A DNA stretch of 64,000 nt, from NCBI GenBank assembly GCA_947486575.1, contig CANKUB010000005.1:25500-89499 (forward strand), given 5' to 3'. The notes beneath the pieces are model-generated. The model searched no databases, was not told the origin of the DNA, and worked only from the letters and a program-made list of their open reading frames with translations. Below are positions 17,751 through 26,806 of the stretch, in pieces. The translations under genes and the position numbers were made by a program. Source of the DNA: Betaproteobacteria bacterium (GTDB lineage Bacteria; Pseudomonadota; Gammaproteobacteria; Burkholderiales; SG8-41). Each line of letters begins with the position of its first letter. Positions within the stretch are counted from its first letter, which is position 1.

Positions 17751-19631
17751 TTACTCAAGTGACAACAGTATTTCCCGTGCTTCGGCTTGATGTGCAGCGT
17801 CGCCGTCGCGTTCAACTTCGCGCAACATCTCCAGGGCGCCTTCCTTGTCGCCCATTTCCCGATAGGCGCGCGCCAGATCAATCTTTTGTTGTACCTCTTC
17901 CCACAGCAGATCATCAGCGATCGTGGGCACTGCCTTGGCCGGCGCAGGTTTGTGGACCGGCAGCGGTTTGATGCTGGACAAGTCAACCTTGAAATCGAGC
18001 CCGGGATCGTCTTTCGCTGTGGGCGGCGCAATCGTTTTATCAGCCACTTCATCAGCGAGTGGCGTAGTGGCTGATGGAAATTCAAAATCAATTGCCGAAA
18101 ACGGTTGCGCCGAGGTTGCGGCAGGCTCCGCGCTGGCGCGCACAAGCACCATGGTCTTGTCCATGCCCGTGCTGGCGCTCACATCCTGCAAAAGCAGGTC
18201 AGCCGTGTTGATCAGCGCCAGCGGTTCTGGCGCAGGACTGGCAGGCTCGCTACTCAGGTCAAAATAAACGCGGGCAGAGGCAGGAACGGCAGCACCAGCG
18301 GGAACGGGCGCGCCTGCTGGTGCGCCTACAGTCGCCACGTCGTCAGCGGGCGAATAGAGCGGATACGCCGGATCGAGTGCGTAGCCCGTCGCCATGGCAC
18401 GTTTCCAGTGCTCGCCCGTGCCGCCCGTCTGCTTGTGCAGGCGGCCAGCAAGTTGGTTAAAACCGTCCTTGTCACCGCTGCCAGCGAGGATTTCCAGCAG
18501 CAGCATCTGAATGTCCACACGTCCCGGTTGCTTGCTCAAGGCTTCTTTCAGCAGGCTTTTGGCCGATTCGTCCTGCCCGTGTTCAAGATATACTTTTGCT
18601 TCGTCAATCGGATCAACGATATCGGTAACGTTTGAAACTGTTGCCACAAGCGGGATTTCTCTATGGGGCGTTGCACCCGTGGCAGTAGCCGCAACACCCA
18701 TCGTAGTGTCTTCCGGCGTTTCAGCATGCACCGCTGATGCCATAGATTCGCTCGCTTCCCATGGCGCTGGTCTGCGGCGGCGCATCGCCCACCAGCCGCC
18801 CATGGCCGCCAGCAGTGCCAACACAATGCCGCTGATCAGCACAATGTGCTTCATCGCTTTATCCAGGATGCTCGGCTGCACCGGCGGGCGCGGAACAATT
18901 TTTTTCTGCGGTACGGGCGCGGTGGCGGTAGCAGGCACACTGGCGACCGCCTTGGGGGGCTCAGGCGCTTCTGCCTTGCGTACTTCGACCGCATCAGGCT
19001 CGGATTTTTGGGTGGCTGGCGCAGCTTGTTCGGGTTTCGCGGGTTCAACGGGCTTGAGAGCGGGTGGGGGAATTGCCGGCGCGGGAACAACAGCCGACGG
19101 CGCATCCTTTACCACGGGTTGCCGCGGTGGCCGCGATGATCTCGGCGCGCGCGCGGGCGTGAGTTCTTTCTCGGGCACAGGCGCAGTTGCGGGGGCGGCA
19201 ACGGCAGCTGCAGGGGTGACCGTTGCAGACTCTGTTACTGTCGGCAAGTCGAGCAGTGCGGCATATCCACGCTGCAGCTTGCTATCCTGAGCATTAAGTT
19301 CAACCAGCAAATCAAGGTAAGGCTCGGTCATGCGGCGTGCCGACGTGGCACGAATGTAGGGCGTCCCGTTGTCGCGCCGTTCCACCGTCAGGCGCAAGGC
19401 ATTGAGCACTGGGTCAAACCGCAGGTTCGCCGCCTGATACGCTGTGGGCGTCGCAAGGTTGACCCGCAGCGACGAAAGGTCATCCTTTGATACATTGATC
19501 AGATCGATTTCAGCAGCGAACGGCTGCCCCAATCGCGAAAGCACGGTAAGCCTGCCTAAACCGACAGCATTGGCTACAGCCGCCTGGAACAGCAATCCCA
19601 TCAACGCGACAGCCACCCAATTTTTGGGCAT
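17751..19631 (-). CDS. fimV: FimV-like pilus/polar protein
   Basis: The N-terminus after a signal peptide (ending ANA) has VGLGRLTVLSRLGQPFAAEID, the hallmark of FimV N-terminal domains. A Pro/Ala/Glu-rich linker, one membrane helix (HIVLISGIVLALLAAMGGWW) and an acidic cytoplasmic part follow. The last 55 residues, with ARAYREMGDKEGALEMLREVE, form the conserved FimV C-terminal TPR-like domain. FimV proteins organise type IV pili and cell poles. I see no LysM motif. The start at 19631 puts the signal peptide first; the frame extends to an ATG at 19703. Confidence 0.87.
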   Translation of the reverse strand: MPKNWVAVALMGLLFQAAVANAVGLGRLTVLSRLGQPFAAEIDLINVSKDDLSSLRVNLATPTAYQAANLRFDPVLNALRLTVERRDNGTPYIRATSARRMTEPYLDLLVELNAQDSKLQRGYAALLDLPTVTESATVTPAAAVAAPATAPVPEKELTPARAPRSSRPPRQPVVKDAPSAVVPAPAIPPPALKPVEPAKPEQAAPATQKSEPDAVEVRKAEAPEPPKAVASVPATATAPVPQKKIVPRPPVQPSILDKAMKHIVLISGIVLALLAAMGGWWAMRRRRPAPWEASESMASAVHAETPEDTTMGVAATATGATPHREIPLVATVSNVTDIVDPIDEAKVYLEHGQDESAKSLLKEALSKQPGRVDIQMLLLEILAGSGDKDGFNQLAGRLHKQTGGTGEHWKRAMATGYALDPAYPLYSPADDVATVGAPAGAPVPAGAAVPASARVYFDLSSEPASPAPEPLALINTADLLLQDVSASTGMDKTMVLVRASAEPAATSAQPFSAIDFEFPSATTPLADEVADKTIAPPTAKDDPGLDFKVDLSSIKPLPVHKPAPAKAVPTIADDLLWEEVQQKIDLARAYREMGDKEGALEMLREVERDGDAAHQAEAREILLSLE

Positions 19632-19794
19632 GAACTTACGGGACCCTTGTAGATTAAAACGAATCGTACTAATCACGCTCTTTTTGGGCAAGGTGAATTC
19701 CATTCAATTACGGCACACGCATTCGATCTGACAAACATGCTGCGCTTGTTGCCAAGCATACCCGGCAGTACAACTCAAACCACAGGTAACAATT

Positions 19795-20775
19795 TTATTC
19801 CGCTTTTACGCCAATATCGAATATAACTTTGCTCCAGCGCTTGATTTCAACGTCCAGGTAATCACGCAGCACTTCGGGTGTACCGCCCACCGGCACCATG
19901 CCTACGGCCAGAAATCGCGCCCGCACGTCGGGCTTGCGCAGACTGTTGTTGATATCGGCGTTGATCCTGTAGATGATGGCAGGCGGCGTGCGCGCCGGGG
20001 CGAAAATGGGATACCAACTGGTGCCGTCAAATCCTGCCACACCCTGTTCCGCCACCGAGGGCAGATCCGGGGCGAGTTCAACGCGCTTGGCGCTGGAGAC
20101 CGCAATCAGGCGCGCCTTGCCCGCTTTGGCGTGCGGCAGCATGGTTGATATCGGGCTGAATATCGCCTGAATTTCACCTGACAGCACGCCCGTTGTCGAG
20201 GGCGCACCGCCTTTGTATGGCACATGTGTCAAGTCGGCCGTGTTCATCCGGGTGGAGGCTTTGAACAATTCCATCATCAAGTGCGCGAGAGAACCCACAC
20301 CGACCGATCCATAAACCATTTTGCCCGGCTGCGCGCGTACCAGCGTGATGAATTCCTGCACAGACGCAGCTTTAACGCTCGGATGCAAGGCGAGCACATA
20401 CGGCGACTGCACTGCCAGCGAGACGGGTGCGAGATCTTTTACCACGCTGTAACTCAGCGTGCGATACAACGCAGGCGCGGTGGCCACCGAACCGTTGTTG
20501 ACCAGCAAGGTGTAGCCATCCGGCACGGCGCGCGCAACAATTTCCATGCCAATAGTGGTGCCCGCGCCTGGACGATTGTCAATGATCACCGGCTGGCCCC
20601 ACGCTTCGCTCAGTTGTTGCGCGATGGCGCGGCCCACCACATCGACACCGCCACCCGCCGTGTACGGATTGACCATGCGTACCGGCTTGTCTGGCCACGC
20701 CGCAGCGTGATGACACAAAAGCATGCCGATTGCAGAAACGGCCATCTTGAATGAGAAAGCGGGCGCGGCATTCAT
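19795..20775 (-). CDS. Bug family tripartite tricarboxylate receptor (TctC-like)
   Basis: A 326-residue receptor with a signal peptide ending at HHAAAW. It has PDKPVRMVNPYTAGGGVDVVG, VIIDNRPGAGT and a C-terminal K-R-W-S-K-V-I-F-D. The start codon directly abuts the stop of the next Bug gene upstream (20776), so the two are surely co-translated. It is the last of three tandem receptors on the minus strand. No permease gene accompanies them. Confidence 0.9.
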   Translation of the reverse strand: MNAAPAFSFKMAVSAIGMLLCHHAAAWPDKPVRMVNPYTAGGGVDVVGRAIAQQLSEAWGQPVIIDNRPGAGTTIGMEIVARAVPDGYTLLVNNGSVATAPALYRTLSYSVVKDLAPVSLAVQSPYVLALHPSVKAASVQEFITLVRAQPGKMVYGSVGVGSLAHLMMELFKASTRMNTADLTHVPYKGGAPSTTGVLSGEIQAIFSPISTMLPHAKAGKARLIAVSSAKRVELAPDLPSVAEQGVAGFDGTSWYPIFAPARTPPAIIYRINADINNSLRKPDVRARFLAVGMVPVGGTPEVLRDYLDVEIKRWSKVIFDIGVKAE

Positions 20776-21786
20776 CTATTTTTTCGCCAATTCAAGGTCT
20801 ACTAGAAACGCCTTGATCTCTGCGTAATCTTCTTCCAAATATTTTTTCATGCGCGCGGCGCCCATGAATTCCGAAAGGCCGTTTAACGTCACCATTTCAT
20901 TTTTCCATTCGGCGGTTCCCGCCAGCTTCTGGAAACTGCTTTCCCAAAATGCCACTTGCGTAGGCGTCATGCCGCGCGCACCGAACACACCGCGCCAGTT
21001 GGATACTACCGAATTGGCGCCCTGTTCGCGCCAGGTCGGGATGCCCGAAAAAAATCCGGGCAGGCGCTCTGCCGACGACACTGCGATCACTCGCACCGCG
21101 CCCGTTTTCATGTGCGGCACCCAACTGCCTACCGATACCGGTACTGCGTCAATGTGCCCGCCGAGCATCGCCGTTATCGCCAGCGCGCCCGACTGAAATA
21201 CCACGTTGCGCGTTTTTCGCACGTCTACGCCGGCAGCCTTAAGCGCGCCCGCCGCACCCTGATGATTGGTATTGCCGATACTCGTGGCAATGCCAAAGCT
21301 CACTGCGGCAGGATCTTTTTTCAGGCGCTCGATCATGTCGCGGCCTGATTTGATCGGCGAATCCGCCTTCACCGCGATGCCGATGTATTCGCCGAACAAA
21401 TTCGCAATCGGCGTAAGTTCTGTATACGGCGCAACGCTGCGTCCCATGGCGTGCGTGGTCAGCACCGATTTGCCGGTGTGAAAAATATAGTGGCCATTGC
21501 CGGCAAACTGATTGAGATACGTTTGCGCCACCGCACCGCCGCCGCCGGTGCGATTTTGCACCGTGATCGCGGAATCAACGAACTTGTGCGTCTGAAACAC
21601 GCCGTGCATCAACCGCGCCATGCGATCCGGCCCGCAGCCCGGCGCGCAGTTGACAATGATTTCCACCGGCGATTCGGGTTTCCAGGTTTGAGCGGCGGCG
21701 CACGCAGGAAACAGGACAGCGCTGGTGAACGTACACGCCGTGATCAGCAGTTGTGTCTGAAGATTTTGCAACCCCATCGAACGCAC
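20776..21786 (-). CDS. Divergent Bug family receptor
   Basis: A 336-residue secreted protein (signal ending ACAAAQ). The first motif is changed to PVEIIVNCAPGCGPDRMARL, with a Cys pair where other Bug proteins have PGGG, and the second to TVQNRTGGGGAV. The C-terminus (KYLEEDYAEIKAFLVDLELAKK-like, ending KK) resembles that of its upstream neighbour rather than the W-x-K ending of the other receptors, so these two form a subclass. It lies in a three-receptor tandem. Confidence 0.83.
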   Translation of the reverse strand: MRSMGLQNLQTQLLITACTFTSAVLFPACAAAQTWKPESPVEIIVNCAPGCGPDRMARLMHGVFQTHKFVDSAITVQNRTGGGGAVAQTYLNQFAGNGHYIFHTGKSVLTTHAMGRSVAPYTELTPIANLFGEYIGIAVKADSPIKSGRDMIERLKKDPAAVSFGIATSIGNTNHQGAAGALKAAGVDVRKTRNVVFQSGALAITAMLGGHIDAVPVSVGSWVPHMKTGAVRVIAVSSAERLPGFFSGIPTWREQGANSVVSNWRGVFGARGMTPTQVAFWESSFQKLAGTAEWKNEMVTLNGLSEFMGAARMKKYLEEDYAEIKAFLVDLELAKK

Positions 21787-21799
21787 CTCAAAAAATTAA

Positions 21800-21816
21800 A
21801 TAAAACAAATACTTAC
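21800..21816 (+). repeat. Dispersed AAAACAAATACTTA motif, copy 3
   Basis: This reads ATAAAACAAATACTTAC on the plus strand, with one A fewer in the first run than most copies. It lies 16 bases beyond the stop of the Bug gene at 21833-22834 and 14 bases before the start of the next one. Confidence 0.75.
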
Positions 21817-21832
21817 ACTGCATTCACTCAAA

Positions 21833-22834
21833 CTACTTTTTCAGCAGCCCGACATGCGCGAGGAACCCGCGAAACTCCTCGCGCCGCGAATCAAGATATT
21901 TGCGAAACTGCGCGCCATCGAGAAAATTCTCCTCGAAGTTATTGTTCGCGGAATAGTCTTTCCACAGCTTTGTCGTCACCACGCGCCGCAGCATACCCTC
22001 CATGGTGGCGACTGCTTCTTTTGGCACTGCCGCTGGCATTGCTATGGCGCGACCGGTGCCGACGACGATCGGATAACCGAGTTCTTTCATGGTCGGCACG
22101 TTGGGTAGCACCGCCATGCGTCTTTCGCCGGTCACCGCCAGCACCCGCACTTTTCTGGATTCAAGATGCGCGGCAACTTCACTGTGGTTCTCCGTCGTCA
22201 GGTGGATGTGACCGCCCGCCACCGCAGTACCCGCTTCCGAGCCGCTCTTGAAGGACACATATTTGAATTTTGCGCCTGTTTCTTTTTCAAGCATGTATTG
22301 AAATAAGCGGCCTGATCCGGTGGCAGACGCAATTGCACTGACGATGGTATTCGGCTCACGCTTGGCAGCGTCGATCAAATCTTTTACGGTGTTGAACTTG
22401 CTGTCACCGGTCACCGCAACCAGTTGCGGATCCATCGCCAGAAACGCCACCGGTGTGAAATCGTCGATTGAAAAGCCAAGGTCGGTTCGCGTCAGTGCCG
22501 ATAAAAAAGTGCCGGTCGCAACCGCCAGAATCACGTGGGCATCGCCGCGCTTGCCCTTGACGTAATTATAGGCAATGGCGCCGCCCCCGCCTGCACGGTT
22601 CGAAACCAGCGGCGCGTGCGACACCATTTTCTCACGCGTGAATATTTCCGCTATTAACCGCACAAACTGATCGGTGCCGCCGCCCGCTGCGGTGTGTGCC
22701 ACCAGTTCAAGCGGCTGCGAAGGGAAGGTTTGTCCTGAGCTTGTCGAAGTGGGCTGCGCTGATGCCGACAGGGGCGCGCACGTACCTGCCACCGCGAACG
22801 CTGCGGATAGACCGCGCCATTTCACGCTGATCAT
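21833..22834 (-). CDS. Divergent Bug family receptor
   Basis: A 333-residue secreted protein with a signal ending at ASAQP. The first motif is PLELVAHTAAGGGTDQFVRL and the second LVSNRAGGGGAIAYNYVK. It ends LLKK like its downstream neighbour, so both belong to one subclass. Residues just after the signal peptide (PTSTSSGQTFPSQP) are encoded by a copy of a short palindromic repeat found in many genomes (22728-22752), an insertion-like oddity. It is the first gene of the three-receptor run, divergent from the 2-oxoacid oxidoreductase cluster. Confidence 0.85.
   Translation of the reverse strand: MISVKWRGLSAAFAVAGTCAPLSASAQPTSTSSGQTFPSQPLELVAHTAAGGGTDQFVRLIAEIFTREKMVSHAPLVSNRAGGGGAIAYNYVKGKRGDAHVILAVATGTFLSALTRTDLGFSIDDFTPVAFLAMDPQLVAVTGDSKFNTVKDLIDAAKREPNTIVSAIASATGSGRLFQYMLEKETGAKFKYVSFKSGSEAGTAVAGGHIHLTTENHSEVAAHLESRKVRVLAVTGERRMAVLPNVPTMKELGYPIVVGTGRAIAMPAAVPKEAVATMEGMLRRVVTTKLWKDYSANNNFEENFLDGAQFRKYLDSRREEFRGFLAHVGLLKK
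22728..22752 (-). repeat. TTCGACAAGCTCAGGACAAAC-type dispersed repeat inside a gene
   Basis: On the minus strand this reads CCACTTCGACAAGCTCAGG followed by ACAAAC. The core is a widely dispersed short repeat in bacterial genomes, usually found between genes. Here it lies in frame inside a Bug gene, right after the signal peptide. I saw no second copy in the window. Confidence 0.65.
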
Positions 22835-22999
22835 AAAACCTCCTCATATTTATTTGTGCAAAGTGTAGCCCGTGACGGCAACCAGGAGAATCTCGGTTTT
22901 AAGCATTGTTTTTATTGCCCTTTTCAGGGGCGTCACAAAGGGGTAGTATTACCGCCACTTTACCTGCCCAGCCGCTCAGCCGCATTGTATTTTATTTAA

Positions 23000-23016
23000 T
23001 AAAAACAAATAGTTAC
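23000..23016 (+). repeat. Dispersed AAAACAAATASTTA motif, copy 4
   Basis: This reads TAAAAACAAATAGTTAC on the plus strand. It lies in the 223-base divergent region between a Bug gene and the 2-oxoacid oxidoreductase cluster, 41 bases before the start of the latter. Confidence 0.75.
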
Positions 23017-23057
23017 CGCAGGTCGCCGTGATTGTTTGTATACGCCCGGAGTAGTGA

Positions 23058-24941
23058 TTGAAACCCACCGATATTTCGCACCCTGAGTACTTTCATAAAG
23101 TCGTCGATTGCCAGTACGCCTGTCCGGCGCACACCCCGGTTCCCGAATACATCCGCATGATCGCTGCTGGCAAGTATGACGATGCCTACATGGTCAACTG
23201 GAAATCGAATGTGTTTCCCGGAATTTTAGGGCGCACATGTGACCGCCCGTGTGAGCCTGCGTGCCGCCGTGGTCGTGTGGAAGAAGGCAACGTTGAATTG
23301 CGCAAACCCGTCGCACCAGGGGAGCACGGTATACCGCATGCGGAACCGGTGGCGATTTGCCGCCTGAAGCGTGTCGCCGCAGACAACAAAGGCAAAGACA
23401 GTGTTGCCGCACGCATGCCCAAAGCGCCCACCAAGAAAAACGGCAAGCGCATCGCCTGCATCGGTGCAGGCCCGGCATCACTGACGGTGGCCCGTGATCT
23501 CGCACCGCTGGGCTATCACGTCTCAGTTTTTGAGTCCGACCAAAAAGGCGGCGGCTTCATGCGCACGCAGGTACCGCGCTTTCGGCTGCCCGAAGAAGTG
23601 ATCGACGAAGAAGTCGATTACATCCTCAACATCGGCAACATTGAACTGAAATCCGGCAAAACGATTGATAGCCTGAAATCGATACTGGCGGAGAATTTTG
23701 ACGCCGTGTTCGTCGGCACTGGTGCGCCGCGTGGCCGCGATCTCGAAGCACCGGGACGCAAAGAAGCCGCAGCCAACATCCACATTGGCATCGACTGGTT
23801 ATCCAGTGTGTCGTTTGGCCACATCACCAAAATCGGCAAAAAAGTGATCGTGCTTGGCGGCGGCAACACCGCGATGGATTGCTGCCGTTCCAGCAAACGC
23901 CTCGGCGGTGAAGAAGTCAAAGTCATTGTGCGTTCGGGCTACGAAGAAATGAAGGCGTCACCGTGGGAAAAAGAAGACGCGGTGGACGAAGGCATTCCCA
24001 TCATGAACTTCATGGTGCCCAAGGCATTTATCCACAAAGACGGCAAGTTGACGGGCATGACCTTCGATAAAGTGAAGGCCGAGTACGACGCTAAAGGACG
24101 ACGCAATCTGGTACCCACCGGCGAGCCGGAGCAATTGGTTGAATGCGACGACGTGCTGGTAGCGATCGGTCAGGAAAATGCCTTCCCGTGGATTGAGCGC
24201 GACATCGGTCTCGACTGGGACAAATGGGGTATGCCGGTAGTTGATCAGGTCACCATGCAATCCACCAACCCGAAAGTGTTTTTCGGTGGTGACGCGGCGT
24301 TTGGTCCCAAGAACATTATCTGGGCGGTGGCGCACGGCCACGACGCAGCGGTGTCGATTGACAAATTCTGCCAGGGCGAAAATCTGCATGAGCGCCCTGA
24401 CCCGATGACCAATCTGATTTCGCAGAAAATGGGCATCCACGAGTGGAGCTACGACAACGATATCTCCGACCAACTGCGCAACAAGGTGCCATGGAAAGAC
24501 AAGAAAATCACCTTGAAAGACATCAAGGTTGAAGTTGAATTGGGCTTTGATCCACTTTCCGGCTTTGCCGAAGCGCAACGTTGTTTGAACTGCGACGTGC
24601 AAACCGTGTTCTCGGAAAAGCTGTGTATCGAGTGCGACGCCTGTGTCGACATTTGCCCGATGGATTGCATCACCTTCACGCCCAATGCGGAAGAAGCCGA
24701 GTTGCGCACACAACTCAGCGCGCCCACGCCGCACGCCAAGACGCAAGACCTGTATATCTCGGAAACGCTCAAGATGACGGGCCGCATCATGGCCAAAGAT
24801 GAAGACGTCTGCCTGCACTGCGGGCTGTGCGCCGAGCGCTGTCCGACGGGCGCGTGGGATATGCAGAAATATCTGATCGAAATGACACATGCGGGGCCGG
24901 GTTGCCATAAATCGAAAGCGCCGCAGAAACAAGCCGCGTAA
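23058..24941 (+). CDS. FAD/NAD(P) and ferredoxin-type electron transfer subunit of a 2-oxoacid oxidoreductase
   Basis: A 627-residue protein built like the small subunit of glutamate synthase with a ferredoxin tail. The N-terminal Fe-S domain has CxxxC and CDRPCEPAC (about residues 18-70). FAD binds at IGAGPASLTVARDL (about 136-149) and NAD(P) at VLGGGNTAMDCC (about 275). Two [4Fe-4S] motifs follow (CIECDACVDICP, CLHCGLCAERCP, about 535-605). It probably passes electrons from the oxidoreductase encoded next door to NAD(P)+, as the FAD subunit of the Azoarcus 2-oxoglutarate:NADP oxidoreductase does. The start is TTG with GGAG at 23048. Confidence 0.85.
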   Translation: MKPTDISHPEYFHKVVDCQYACPAHTPVPEYIRMIAAGKYDDAYMVNWKSNVFPGILGRTCDRPCEPACRRGRVEEGNVELRKPVAPGEHGIPHAEPVAICRLKRVAADNKGKDSVAARMPKAPTKKNGKRIACIGAGPASLTVARDLAPLGYHVSVFESDQKGGGFMRTQVPRFRLPEEVIDEEVDYILNIGNIELKSGKTIDSLKSILAENFDAVFVGTGAPRGRDLEAPGRKEAAANIHIGIDWLSSVSFGHITKIGKKVIVLGGGNTAMDCCRSSKRLGGEEVKVIVRSGYEEMKASPWEKEDAVDEGIPIMNFMVPKAFIHKDGKLTGMTFDKVKAEYDAKGRRNLVPTGEPEQLVECDDVLVAIGQENAFPWIERDIGLDWDKWGMPVVDQVTMQSTNPKVFFGGDAAFGPKNIIWAVAHGHDAAVSIDKFCQGENLHERPDPMTNLISQKMGIHEWSYDNDISDQLRNKVPWKDKKITLKDIKVEVELGFDPLSGFAEAQRCLNCDVQTVFSEKLCIECDACVDICPMDCITFTPNAEEAELRTQLSAPTPHAKTQDLYISETLKMTGRIMAKDEDVCLHCGLCAERCPTGAWDMQKYLIEMTHAGPGCHKSKAPQKQAA

Positions 24942-24950
24942 TATTTTGAA

Positions 24951-24967
24951 TTAAAACAAATACTTAC
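24951..24967 (+). repeat. Dispersed AAAACAAATACTTA motif, copy 5, abutting a start codon
   Basis: This reads TTAAAACAAATACTTAC and is followed immediately by the ATG of the gamma-alpha oxidoreductase gene at 24968. It occupies the whole space where a Shine-Dalgarno sequence would lie; none is visible. Confidence 0.78.
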
Positions 24968-26806
24968 ATGAAACAAATTACAGCCACCAACGACTTCGTC
25001 GTTAAATTCGCCAATGTCAACGGCTCCGGCTCGGCATCGGCGAACGAGCTTTTTGCGCGGTCAATTTTGCGTATGGGCGTACCGGTTTCACCGCGCAATA
25101 TTTTTCCGTCGAATATTCAGGGCCTGCCCACGTGGTACGAAGTGCGCGTGAACGAAACCGGCTATCAAGGTCGACGTGGCGGTGTGGACATGATGGTGGC
25201 GATGAATCCGCAAACGTGGGACAAGGACATTAAGGAAATCGATGCCGGTGGCTATTTGTTTTACGACAGCTCCAAGCTGCTGCCGAAATCGAAGTTCCGC
25301 GACGATGTCAACGTTATCGGCATACCGCTGACGGAAATCTGCAATAAAACGTACTCTGATCCGCGCCAGCGACAGTTGTTCAAGAACATCATTTATGTCG
25401 GCGCGCTGTCGGCCCTGCTCGACATCGACCCTGCAGAAATCGAAAAGCTGTTCACCGAGCAATACAAGGGCAAGGAAGCGTTGTTGCAATCGAACTTCAA
25501 GGCGTTGAAACTGGGCCGCGATTACGCGCTGGAGCATCTGTCGTGCCCGCTGGGTATTCGCGTGAAGCGCGCCAACAACGTGGGCGACCGGATTTTCATT
25601 GACGGTAACAGTGCAGCGGCACTGGGCGCGGTCTACGGCGGCGCGACTGTGTGTGCGTGGTACCCGATCACGCCTTCGTCCTCGCTCGCCGAATCCTTCA
25701 TCAGCTATTGCCAGAAACTGCGCAAGGAGCCGGAAACCGGCAAGGCACGCTACGCCATCATTCAGGGCGAAGATGAACTCGCCTCCGTGGGTATTGCGAT
25801 CGGCGCGGGCTGGAACGGCTCCCGCTCGTTCACCACGACCTCCGGCCCTGGTATTTCGCTGATGAACGAATTCATTGGCCTCGCCTACTTTGCGGAAATT
25901 CCCGTGGTACTGATCGACGTGCAACGCGGCGGCCCCTCGACCGGCATGCCCACACGCACCCAGCAAAGCGATTTGCTGTCGTGCGCGTACGCCTCGCACG
26001 GCGATACCAAGCACGTGCTGCTGTTCCCCGAAGACCCCACCGAATGTTTCGAAATGAGCGCGCAGGCGCTGGACCTCGCTGAGCGGCTGCAAACGCCGAT
26101 ATTCGTGATGACCGATCTCGACATCGGCATGAACACGCGCCTGTGCCGCCCGATGGTGTGGGACGACACAAAAGCCTACGATCGCGGCAAGGTCATGACC
26201 TACGACGCACTCGAAGCGGGCGCGGATTTCGGTCGCTACAACGATGTTGACGGTGATGGCATCCCGTATCGCACCTACCCCGGCACGCATCCGCAACACG
26301 GCGCGTACTTCACACGCGGCACTACCAAAGACAAATACGCGCGCTACAGCGAGGCTGGCCCCGATTACATCGAAAACGTCACGCGCTTGCTGCGCAAATT
26401 CGAAACCGCAAAAAAGCTGGTGCCGCAGCCCGTGCTGCATAAGGCTAAAGAACCGGCACGCTTTGGCGCACTGTATTACGGCTCCACCAGCCCGGCGATG
26501 ACCGAAGCACTCGACGCGCTGGCCGAACAAGGCATACACGTCGATGCCATGCGCGTGCGCGGCTTCCCGTTTGCCGCGGAGGTGAAGGAGTTCGTGATGT
26601 CGCATCCGGGCACGTTCATCATCGAACAAAACCGCGACGCACAACTGAAAACCATGCTGGTTACCGAAGAGCAGATCAACATCGACAGGTTGATTTCCGT
26701 GCTGCATTACGACGGCACACCGATTACGGCGCGCTTTATTTCCGATCACATCGCCAAACATATTGCTGCACATACGGTTGTGCCCATGAAGAAAGCTGCC
26801 TCATGA
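24968..26806 (+). CDS. korA: 2-oxoacid:acceptor oxidoreductase, fused gamma-alpha subunit
   Basis: This 612-residue protein joins the gamma domain (residues 1 to about 190, with NVNGSGSASANELFARSILRMG) to the alpha domain (from about 205, with AWYPITPSSSLAESF, GEDELASVGIAIGAGWNG and SGPGISLMNEFIGLA). Enzymes of this family oxidise 2-oxoacids with CoA to acyl-CoA and pass electrons to ferredoxin or NAD(P). Length and partners match the Kor type acting on 2-oxoglutarate, but the substrate is not proven. The start lacks a visible ribosome site because a dispersed motif abuts it. The stop overlaps the beta gene. Confidence 0.87.
   Translation: MKQITATNDFVVKFANVNGSGSASANELFARSILRMGVPVSPRNIFPSNIQGLPTWYEVRVNETGYQGRRGGVDMMVAMNPQTWDKDIKEIDAGGYLFYDSSKLLPKSKFRDDVNVIGIPLTEICNKTYSDPRQRQLFKNIIYVGALSALLDIDPAEIEKLFTEQYKGKEALLQSNFKALKLGRDYALEHLSCPLGIRVKRANNVGDRIFIDGNSAAALGAVYGGATVCAWYPITPSSSLAESFISYCQKLRKEPETGKARYAIIQGEDELASVGIAIGAGWNGSRSFTTTSGPGISLMNEFIGLAYFAEIPVVLIDVQRGGPSTGMPTRTQQSDLLSCAYASHGDTKHVLLFPEDPTECFEMSAQALDLAERLQTPIFVMTDLDIGMNTRLCRPMVWDDTKAYDRGKVMTYDALEAGADFGRYNDVDGDGIPYRTYPGTHPQHGAYFTRGTTKDKYARYSEAGPDYIENVTRLLRKFETAKKLVPQPVLHKAKEPARFGALYYGSTSPAMTEALDALAEQGIHVDAMRVRGFPFAAEVKEFVMSHPGTFIIEQNRDAQLKTMLVTEEQINIDRLISVLHYDGTPITARFISDHIAKHIAAHTVVPMKKAAS

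Noticed and set aside
23958..24932. A 324-codon minus-strand frame opposite the Fe-S flavoprotein gene
   Set aside because: It mirrors a well-supported gene with several cofactor motifs and has no motif of its own.
25088..26773. A 561-codon open frame on the minus strand opposite the korA-like gene
   Set aside because: The plus-strand protein has clear domains and motifs. The antisense frame gives His/Arg/Ala-rich sequence with no recognisable domain, as expected from codon bias in a GC-rich gene.
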